Source: Trichomonas vaginalis G3 (Eukaryota > Parabasalia > Trichomonadida > Trichomonadidae). From it: a stretch of 64,000 bases of DNA. Location: contig NC_067205.1 of assembly GCF_026262505.1 (NCBI RefSeq), positions 19,341,645-19,405,644 on the forward strand. Direction: 5' to 3'. How positions within the stretch are numbered: position 1 is the stretch's first letter; each line of letters opens with the position of its first letter. The notes under the pieces were generated by a model. That model ran no database searches. It was not told the origin of the DNA and was given only the letters and a program-made list of their open reading frames with translations. Position numbers and translations under genes: made by a program. Of this stretch, positions 56,094 to 64,000 are shown piece after piece.

Positions 56094-56820
56094 AAACAAG
56101 AGGAAGTTGGAAAATGCTCAGATAAAACCCATACATGACAAGTTCTTATTTGCTCAGAATGGTATAACAAGGTTCTAATTGCACCACCTGGGTCGGGTAG
56201 ACTTTCACTTATCTTAAAAATGGCTACACAACACAGAACTAGATGAGAAGAACCCATTTTATTGAGTTGTAGTCATTTGTAGTACTTCTGGTCAATTTGA
56301 CCACCGTCAATTCGTTCAAAGAGATATAAAGAAGTCTAAGTTAGTATGTATAAAAGACTCTGAGTTGTTAGATTGGATAAAGAAGTACCAAAGAAGAGTT
56401 TTGAAGTATTAATGCTATAAATGAGTATATAAATTCTAAGTTTAAAGACCCAAATGAGGAAATGCAGAGAATATTAGAGAAGAAACACTTCAGAAACAAA
56501 CAGAAAGAGATAGAATACATTTCGAAGAAATTGCAATCTTACGATTGGAAAACGCCCTCATATGTCTTCTTATCTTAGATGACTTTGCTTCTTCCATCCT
56601 TTGTTAAAGAATAGAGAAAAGACATGTGTCGAATTTCTATAAGAAGCTCAGACACTTTAACATTTTCAGTTGTCATTTGTGTACAGACAGCAAAGAGTTT
56701 AATAAGGATGTAAAGAGATACTCTCTACTGACATTGTACTTTTCCCCGGATTGTCCGAAGACGATTTCATGGAACTTTATGAAAGAGTCCATGGCAGGTA
56801 AGTTTGACAGACATTGAAAC
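56094..56820 (+). other. Polinton part: packaging-ATPase-like (FtsK/HerA, A32-type) region
   Basis: A Walker-A-like IAPPGSG and, further on, a hydrophobic strand ending in LLLDDFASS resembling Walker B are in the right order and spacing for the genome-packaging ATPase of Polintons. Fossil. Confidence 0.45.
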
Positions 56821-57080
56821 TATGGGAGAAGTACAAAGTCATACAAGACCCTCATACTTCTTTCAGAATTCATATCTTTACGCAAACAAAGTTCAATTGT
56901 AAAAGTTCAAGCGTAAAAATAAAGAGCTTCCAATACTCTGCATGTATTGAACAGTGTCACCAAATCCATACTTGCATATAAATTTTATTCCTAATTAACA
57001 ATTAGAGCATACCAACTCCTTCTTATATGAACACGAGGTAAGAACTATGCATAACAACCCCAAATCTTCATTCTATCATA

Positions 57081-57134
57081 AGTGTGCGTTTCCGAACCAC
57101 ACCACACCCACCACCAGGTAACGTCAATCTCCTC
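57081..57134. other. Junction segment between Polinton and Pmp-like sequence
   Basis: A short piece with a CACC-rich string (about 57,096-57,118) that is unlike both neighbours and is not the expected inverted terminal repeat. It joins the Polinton to the middle of unit P6, which suggests a chimeric or trimmed join. Confidence 0.6.
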
Positions 57135-57933
57135 TTCGAAGATACAAATGATTACTCGATTTTACTTTGCGAAAACATTTTTTCACATGGTCCGGGTACA
57201 GTATATATTAAAAGTTCTAGTAAAAATGACATTATTATTGATAAGTTCTGTTCATTTGAAAGTAAAACTCCTTCAAAAGGTCAATTTGCTTATTTCTCGA
57301 ACAATATCAGCAGTACAATCCTCCAAGGATCAATTTTTAATGGAGGAAATAGTTCAGATGATGCAATGATTTACCAGAGAAGTAGTTTTGTATCACTTTC
57401 AAAAATAAACGTTTCTAAATGTATTATTAGCTTGTGCGGGTTTTAAATATGATTATGTTGAATCAACAGTAAATGTTTCATTTTGTAATTTTGAGAATTT
57501 AAACGCAACTGACGGATTGATTACTGCTTTTTCTTATTCTCCAGGAATAATAGACAAATGTAATTATATAAATAATTCTCAAGATGGTATTTCAGGATTA
57601 GTTTATGTTTTTTGGAATAGACTTGATATTTACAATTCATCTTTCCAAAATAATAACAATGGAGTTTTATTTGAAGGATACAGTGATTATCAATGTAGTA
57701 TTGATTCATCTTTGCCTCTTACAGATCATGGAACAGTTTATACATCAGATCAAGGAACAGAATCTTTTAAAAATAATTTAAAGTTCATTGACTTAAGTCC
57801 ATGTGAAGGAGATCTTGAAATCGTATTATTATTTGTACCAAAGAAAGGAAATAAAATTTGTTCATTTTGTCCATCTATAAATTTTCTTTTTGGTAAATTT
57901 TTTATTTCTGTTTTGTTATTTAGTAAAAGATAA
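57135..57933 (+). pseudogene. Pmp-like unit P6, 5'-cut second copy
   Basis: Matches 33,182-33,978 nearly base for base, starting inside the codons for KFEDTNDYSILL. It has the same internal one-base shift as the first copy. Here the C-terminus is intact (INFLFGKFFISVLLFSKR, then TAA), which shows that the altered end in the first copy is an error. Confidence 0.8.
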
Positions 57934-58280
57934 AAAATTCGAAATCATTTATTATGAAAATAAAGGTGAATATCCCAATATTGTCCAGATGTTCAGCTTA
58001 TATGATTCTTTAAATTTATTGACTTAAATAAAATCATTGATTATGTTTGAGGGTTTGCAAATGGTTCATTCTCAATAATGATTACATTGAGAGAGGGTTC
58101 AATCCTGGTTTCTAATATTATTGGTAAGGATTTAAATTGAGTATAATTTGTAGTTTTCTGTATACATATATTGATATATTTATCTATTTTCCTGCACATA
58201 AGATTGCATTTACATCTTTCTGTCATTGTCTCAATTTTTTTGACACTAAAGCTATATAGGCTGATATATTTTTCTGCTAT

Positions 58281-58408
58281 TTAAGGGCGCACTTACCACT
58301 TTCTGACATTCTCTCAAATTTCCTGTTTAAGGTTTTATTTTTTATGCCTCTTCACGTCCGTATATCTCTTTTTGAGAGAGTGTCAGAAAGAGGTAAGTGC
58401 ATCCTTAA
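58281..58408 (+). mobile_element. TTAA miniature element (second copy of 34,324-34,450)
   Basis: Same element in the clean right-hand sequence, one base longer. It confirms the inverted repeats and the flanking TTAA. Confidence 0.8.
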
Positions 58409-58550
58409 TTTGCCTTTAAATACAAGATAACTATTCTAAAAATTAAAGGAATAATTACTTACCTAATTTGGCCAATATCTTGCAATATCTAGCAAAACAC
58501 TTACCTTGACGATACAAACAGTTTGGTCAGAAAGGTACCTTAAAAATTTA

Positions 58551-60794
58551 ATGAGCGAATGCCAAAATTTAACAAGACATTATGATATACTTCTACATAT
58601 GTGCAAAGATTATATTGATGCATTTAATTCTCTTTACACTATTAAATCTAATACAGAAGAAGAAATTGATAAAGTTTACGAAAAGATTAAAAAGAATTTA
58701 CTAGAAAACAAATTATTTTCACCAGAAGAAATTATTATTCAAATCCAATTTGCTTGCGATTATAGAATAGGTTATTTAAGAGCGTATTGGGAAATATTCA
58801 AAAAGATATACCACGAATATGGCATCAAACATGATTATGATATTAATCCGAAGTTTGCTTTTCTTTTATATAAAGAATATGACTTTATTTTGGATACAGG
58901 ACTGCTTTACGAATTTAATAAAATGAAATATAAAAAATTCACGGTAGATGTTTTCCAAGAAAATTCGATTAATTTTGCCATTATGAAAGATGATGTTGCT
59001 AAATTAATTGAATGAACAGAATTAACAGAAAATCGAGAGGATTTTAATTATTTAAAAAGCATTCATTATCCTAAGTCAGGCAAATATTCAATGCTTGAAA
59101 TATGTTGTTTACATGGTGCTGTTAATTGTTTCAAATTTTGTTTATCTGAATTCAAGTTCGAAATAACACAATATTGCATTAATTTTGCTTTTTTGAGTGG
59201 AAATCCTGATATTTTGAATATATGTTTGAAAGAATTGGATGATAACAGTGATATTGATTTAGAGTCATGCATGAAATATGCCATTATTTCTCATAACGTT
59301 GATTTTGTTTCTTATTTAGTAACCGAAAGAGATCTCGATGTTGATATTGATATGTGTTTAAAATACAAAAACCTTCAAGCATTTTTAATATATTTTGATC
59401 AAAATAATTCAATTGAAAAAATAAACTTAGATAAAATCAGAAAATACACATGCATAACTCCATTATTTAGAATACCATCTTTAGTTGAATATTTCATTTC
59501 TAATGGAGGAAATATTGATTCAAAATACGAACAAGATCGAAGTATTCTTCATTATGCTATAATGAATAATTGGAATGAACTTGCAGAAATTCTTATTGCT
59601 GATGGTGCAAATGTTAATACAAGAGACAAAGAAGATTGCACTCCTTTACATTATGCAGCTGAAAAGGGGTGTATTGAAATTATAAAATATTTAGTTTCAA
59701 AAGGTGCAAATATAAATGCTGATGATAAAAATAAAAGAACTCCACTTCATTATGCTGCAATGCAAAAATCTTTTGAAACAATTAAAATTCTTCTAGAAAA
59801 AGGTTCTGATATTAATGCAAAGGATGTTAATGGATTCACTCCATTACTTTTAGCAATAAAAAATAATAAATTCGAAATTGCTAAAATACTTATTCAGAAT
59901 GTGGCAAATCCAAATGTTATTAATAATAATGGAGAAACATCTCTTCAGATAGCTGCAACTCACGGAGGAAGAGAAATCATTGAACTTCTTCTTTCTCAAG
60001 GATGCATTATCAATGAAAGTGAATATTTAATTCATTGGGCAGCAACAAATAAAAATATTGGAACACTAGATTTTGTTCTAAGTCTTCATAATAATGTTAA
60101 TGTAAGAAATTCTGAAAATAAAACTCCACTCCATTTTGCAGCACAAAATGGATCTATAGAAAATAATAGAACACTTATTTTTCATGGTGCAGATATTGAA
60201 GCGCATGATAATAAAGGGAACACTCCTCTTCATCTGGCAGTAGAAAATGAAGATGTTGCAAAATTTCTGATTGAAAATGGAGCAAATATTAATTCTGTCA
60301 ATGAAAATGGTCAAACACCTCTAATATATTCTGACTTCCGATGCACAATTAATTTTTTAAAATATTATATATCTAAAGGTGTTGATGTTAATCAAAAAGA
60401 TTTTAAAGGGAAAACACTTTTACATTATGCAGCTGCAGGAAAATTTTACGAAATAATAAAAACTCTTATTTCACTTGGCGCTGACATTAATGCAAAAGAT
60501 AACGATGGAAATACACCACTTCATTGTAGTGTTAAAAAGATGCATGTGAAAACTGCTGATTTTCTTATTTGTAATTTTGCAGATATAAATGCAAGGAATA
60601 ATAAAGGACGAACACCATTGCATATTGCTTCTATGTATAAAAATTATCAACTTATAGAATTACTGAAATTGCGCAATGCAGATGAGAGTATAATAGATAA
60701 TAATGGAAAAACTGCAGATGATTATTCAATTATCTATAAAGATACTATTTTGACTGATTCTCTGCTTGAAAATGGTGAATGTAGAATTACCTGA
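58551..60794 (+). CDS. Ankyrin-repeat protein (DUF3447-type), with in-frame TGA
   Basis: One frame from ATG 58551 to 60794 (747 codons) is interrupted only by TGA at 59,013-59,015. Before it lies an alpha-helical N-terminal domain (YIDAFNSLYTIKSNTEEEID, LLYKEYDFILDTG) like that of the large trichomonad ankyrin family. After it come IHYPKSGKYSMLEICCLHGA, the DUF3447-like part (NFAFLSGNPDILN, CMKYAIISHNVDFVSYL), then about 12 ankyrin repeats (SILHYAIMNN, TPLHYAAEKG, TPLHYAAMQK, TPLLLAIKNN, TSLQIAATHG, TPLHFAAQNG, TPLHLAVENE, TLLHYAAAGK, TPLHCSVKKM, TPLHIASMYK). Ankyrin repeats mediate protein binding; the partner is unknown. The TGA is shared by both copies. If translation restarts at 59091 a 567-aa protein results. 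Confidence 0.85.
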
Positions 60795-61186
60795 TCAATC
60801 AAATAAAAGAATGCAAGCTTCTCATTTGATTATGACCTCTTAGATCGACAAAAAAAAGTACTTCAATTTATTTTCATGATGAAATCATTAAATTCTCTAT
60901 TTTTAACAAGATTTTCCTTCAATGTTGAGATGTGACGAACATGTTTTGAATGGATTCCTTGGCATAAAATTAATTCTTTGAGGAAATTTGCATACATTAT
61001 GAAAACTCAAACCATATTCTTTTTCAAATCTCACGATTCTGCCAATAGCAATCCCTAAAATTTTTAGTGAATTTTTGGGCATATATTATGATGGAGAAAA
61101 AATTTGAAACAAAAATTTGACAATTTCCAAAAATAGCACAAAATATTGCCGGCCTACAAGTAATTAAAGCATCAGATGCAAGGAGA
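60795..61186. other. Intergenic
   Basis: About 0.39 kb of AT-rich DNA between the ankyrin gene and the tail-anchored protein. No element seen. Confidence 0.5.
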
Positions 61187-63859
61187 ATGAACAGAAAAAC
61201 TTTGGAAGTTATCCCTCCAAAGGGAAATGCCCCAAAAATTCCAAAATCTGCTCTTCCGAAACAACCTTTGCAAGTGAAGCCTATTTCTCAACTTGACAAT
61301 GCTCCACAATCTCAATATGAAGGGATACAAAGTTATGATAGCCAAAGAATAGGAAATAGCACATTTACTCCTCCAAACAATTTACAATCTAATTATAGTT
61401 CACCAAATTCTTCAAAATTCTCATCTCCACTTCGAAAAACTCAAGTCCCAGAGCATAATTTTTCGAATTTTGTTTCAAATTCTTCAACATCTTATTATTC
61501 TGCAAATAAATCATCGCAACTACAATCAAACATTGAAACTATGTATACTGCATCACCACAATCATCATCTCATGCAGTTTTTGAAGATCCAAATCAGAAA
61601 TCAACAAATACTCAACAAATTCCTGCATTTTCATCAGAAAGATCAACATTTAAAGCTTCATCTTCAACATTCCAAGCGAAACAAGATCCAGAAAATCAAA
61701 ATAATTCAATTTCTATTTCTAATCCTTCAAATTCTGAAACAACGTCATCAAATTACCAACAACAATTTACAGGAAATACGAAATTCGTCATTACTCCTCC
61801 AGAACATAAAAAGTCATCTTTTGAGAAACCATTTGATGATGATTTTCTGAAAGATGACGATCAACAGCAAGAAGAATCTTTTACATTTGAGGTTAACGAT
61901 GAATTTTCATCGAATGCAGGTCAAGAACAATTATCTGATATTCATGTTGACGATTTCGAACTTCCAACAAGTCTATTTGCAGACAACAATGATACAGAAC
62001 AATCTAAACTCGAAACAGAACCAAAAGTTGAAGATAATAATTTTGATATTCAAAATGGATCAGAAAACATCGAAAAAGACAACAAAGAACCACATATATC
62101 TCAAAATGATCCAATTACAAACAAAGAAACTGAAGAAAAACCAGAAGTCAAAATTATTGCAGGATTTACAATTGAAAAATCAAACAAAAAAACAACTAAT
62201 CAACAAATTGACGAAGAAGTACAATCAATTCCAGAAGATATGCTTGAAGACATGTTAGATATCTATCAAAGTATTGACAACAAAAATAATTCTAATGAAA
62301 ACGAATCATTTGAAATTTGTCAACCAAGAAGAGAAAGTCTTAGCATCGGAAAACGAACAGGAAACGAAGAATCAGTTATAATTTCTTCAATTGACGAAGA
62401 TGACTTTGATCCATTAAACGACATGATGGAATTTACAAACATTATGAATTTATCTGATTCAAGTGATATTTTGAACTCAAATGGAGATCCATTCTCAGAT
62501 ATCCCAGTTGAAGCACTTAAAGACATGCTTGAGATAGAAGATGACGAAACAGTTGAAGATTTTCGTTCACGAAATAAACCTAAAACATTTATAAAACCTA
62601 AACAAAACACAAAACTTAAACCAATTAAAAGTAAAAAACCAAAACCACAAAGTAAATCAAAAGAAGAAATTCCTTCTAAACCGAAAAAGAATTTTACACT
62701 TGAAACACCAAAAGTTCAAGAACTTAATTTACCTAAAGCTAAAACAATCACATTAGACAGAAAGATACAAAATGTCAATGTTATTCATGATGGTGGTTTT
62801 GTTGTTGAACGACGAACAGATCTTAATTTGATTGTTAGTGATTTTTCAAAACCATCTTCACAACAATTACCTCCACAACAAAATATATCAACAGAAAAGT
62901 TCTTCAATACACGTCCAACAGAAGGAACACAAATCGGCCAAAAACTTGTTGGTCAAACGAAGTCATTTGAATTCAATCCAAATGATCTTCCACCAGATTC
63001 ATCAACACAAACACCAAAGATATCATCATTTGACTTCCAACCTTTATCACAAACAGCATCATACCAAGCTCCATCTTCATTGTCATCATTTGCTACTAAA
63101 CAATCTATATTTAACAATCAGTCACAACAACAATTTCAACAACATCCTCAACTTGTTCAAAATAATAACCCTTATCCACAAATTATTCCTCCAACAGTAC
63201 AACAACAATTTATTTCTCCTGTTCCTCCACAACAACAAATACAACAACAACTTCCTCAGGAAACACCAATTGTCAATGAAGATCCAACAAAGATATTGAA
63301 AGAGAAAACTAATGCATCAGCAGCACCAATTGAATTGATTGAAGAACTTAAGCGATTGCGTCATCAAGTTAATGAACAAGAGAAACGACAGAAGTCAAAT
63401 ACTCTTCCACCTGGTTTTGCAGTTAAATCTAAAGGTCCATTACCAGTTTTACCACACTTAGATGGTTCCGATCTTAAAACAGAAGGATTTCTTGAACCAG
63501 AAACATTCGGATCTAAAGAAGACGACATCGACGAAATTTCATTTAACAACACATCCAATCCTAGCTCTCGTAATTCAGCGATGAGTTCGAATTGGAGTGG
63601 TCCAGGAATGAACACAGTCCCTCCTCCACCTGTCATCACTATGAGTGACACCGATGTCTCTCCAACAAAGCGACACATTCGTACATCTATGAAAGATCGG
63701 AAGAACAGAGCAAATAACAAGTCCGAACTTATTTTGATGCAGAAGACATCTAAATCTAAGAAGAACACGGCACAAATCTTCAGTCTTATTGCTATTTGTG
63801 CTATTCTCGCCATCATTCTTGGAATCATGTCATTCTACTTCATGCCTTCTGTTTTGTAA
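61187..63859 (+). CDS. Low-complexity, tail-anchored protein, 890 aa
   Basis: Starts at ATG 61187 (MNRKTLEVIPPKGNAPKIPK). It is mostly disordered: Ser/Asn/Gln-rich up to about residue 205, then acidic stretches (DDDFLKDDDQQQEE; SIPEDMLEDMLDIYQSID; PVEALKDMLEIEDDE). A Lys/Pro-rich linker follows (about 475-510), then Gln/Pro-rich sequence (about 590-710), a short coiled coil (IELIEELKRLRHQVNEQEKR, about 715-735) and a basic juxtamembrane region. It ends in one hydrophobic segment (IFSLIAICAILAIILGIMSF, about 865-884) only a few residues from the C-terminus. That is the layout of a tail-anchored membrane protein with its bulk in the cytosol. No domain is recognised. The stop is followed by overlapping TAATAAA strings. 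Confidence 0.8.
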   Translation: MNRKTLEVIPPKGNAPKIPKSALPKQPLQVKPISQLDNAPQSQYEGIQSYDSQRIGNSTFTPPNNLQSNYSSPNSSKFSSPLRKTQVPEHNFSNFVSNSSTSYYSANKSSQLQSNIETMYTASPQSSSHAVFEDPNQKSTNTQQIPAFSSERSTFKASSSTFQAKQDPENQNNSISISNPSNSETTSSNYQQQFTGNTKFVITPPEHKKSSFEKPFDDDFLKDDDQQQEESFTFEVNDEFSSNAGQEQLSDIHVDDFELPTSLFADNNDTEQSKLETEPKVEDNNFDIQNGSENIEKDNKEPHISQNDPITNKETEEKPEVKIIAGFTIEKSNKKTTNQQIDEEVQSIPEDMLEDMLDIYQSIDNKNNSNENESFEICQPRRESLSIGKRTGNEESVIISSIDEDDFDPLNDMMEFTNIMNLSDSSDILNSNGDPFSDIPVEALKDMLEIEDDETVEDFRSRNKPKTFIKPKQNTKLKPIKSKKPKPQSKSKEEIPSKPKKNFTLETPKVQELNLPKAKTITLDRKIQNVNVIHDGGFVVERRTDLNLIVSDFSKPSSQQLPPQQNISTEKFFNTRPTEGTQIGQKLVGQTKSFEFNPNDLPPDSSTQTPKISSFDFQPLSQTASYQAPSSLSSFATKQSIFNNQSQQQFQQHPQLVQNNNPYPQIIPPTVQQQFISPVPPQQQIQQQLPQETPIVNEDPTKILKEKTNASAAPIELIEELKRLRHQVNEQEKRQKSNTLPPGFAVKSKGPLPVLPHLDGSDLKTEGFLEPETFGSKEDDIDEISFNNTSNPSSRNSAMSSNWSGPGMNTVPPPPVITMSDTDVSPTKRHIRTSMKDRKNRANNKSELILMQKTSKSKKNTAQIFSLIAICAILAIILGIMSFYFMPSVL

Positions 63860-64000
63860 TAAATAATAAATAAAAACTCTTTTGAAGAATTTTCAGCACC
63901 ATTTAAATAACTTTATCTTTCATAAAAAAATCTATTTTTATGTTTGAAGATTCTTATTGTTTACTGAATAACAAAGAAGGCATCAAATACATATCAGAAA
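63860..64000. other. 3' flank to window end
   Basis: 141 bp with A/T-rich sequence; no feature beyond the likely poly(A) signal right after the stop. Confidence 0.5.

Larger units (their letters stand above)
46813..57080. mobile_element. Maverick/Polinton, longer partial copy (arm B)
   Basis: Fossil treatment. Starts with the same terminal repeat as at 25,035 and reads further. Parts in order: structural-type coiled-coil region, unknown region, candidate major capsid, small minus gene, small plus gene, candidate minor capsid, SF3-like helicase, small genes, a basic minus-strand protein and a packaging-ATPase-like region. DNA polymerase B, integrase and protease are not recognisable here and there is no right terminal repeat, so the element is incomplete in the window. 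Its frames have dozens of breaks, probably largely read errors. The right boundary is approximate. Confidence 0.8.
57135..60328 (+). repeat. Second copy of 33,182-36,369
   Basis: Lengths 3,194 and 3,188 bp with only scattered single-base differences. Together with the 36,395-52,610 repeat it shows that the two sides of the N gap overlap. Confidence 0.9.

Noticed and set aside
1-64000. Introns, CRISPR arrays, rRNA and tRNA genes
   Set aside because: I saw no trichomonad-type splice signals (5' GTATGT with 3' ACTAACACACAG), no regularly spaced repeats and no recognisable structural RNA.

Overview
The window looks like nuclear DNA of a parabasalid protist, most likely Trichomonas vaginalis or a close relative. 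It is very AT-rich and I see no introns. Genes are compact, and several start codons sit 7-16 nt downstream of a TCA(C)(A/T) initiator of the trichomonad type. Many stop codons overlap a TAAA poly(A)-signal-like string. The gene families also fit: BspA-like leucine-rich repeats, DUF3447-type ankyrin proteins, a Pmp-like beta-helix family, and a Maverick/Polinton whose terminal repeats carry the GC-rich GGGCTTCC...CTCTAGCCC unit.

Layout. 1-14.7 kb holds host genes: a secreted-protein fragment, a membrane RING-H2 protein, actin, an unknown 628-aa protein, threonine dehydratase and a 994-aa coiled-coil protein. A broken Pmp-like gene carrying a TA-flanked transposon lies among them. 14.7-18.1 kb holds a CARMIL-like LRR protein, divergent from the coiled-coil gene across about 50 bp, and a small basic protein. 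18.2-25.0 kb holds Pmp-like genes and fragments, BspA-like fragments and a TTAA-flanked miniature element. At 25.0 kb a Polinton interrupts a BspA-like gene. 30.9-36.4 kb holds three more Pmp-like units and an ankyrin gene, and ends in a run of 25 N.

After the N run the sequence starts again. 36,395-52,610 repeats 14,466-30,882 almost base for base, and 57,135-60,328 repeats 33,182-36,369. In host DNA the differences are mainly single-base gains and losses, in genes and intergenic DNA alike. This points to raw long reads used to fill a gap, so most of the repeat is probably an assembly artefact and not a real 22-kb tandem duplication. The right arm carries more of the Polinton (46.8-57.1 kb), including capsid, helicase and packaging-ATPase-like parts. 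It then gives a clean ankyrin gene and, at the end, a tail-anchored low-complexity protein.

Main points of interest: (1) a Pmp-like gene family whose members share an upstream block and an ATG that is out of frame with the body; (2) in-frame TGA codons in threonine dehydratase and in the ankyrin gene; (3) a TTAA-flanked miniature transposon family and a TA-flanked 1.27-kb element with a paralogous empty site; (4) an ankyrin/Pmp chimeric ORF; (5) the gap-linked false duplication.
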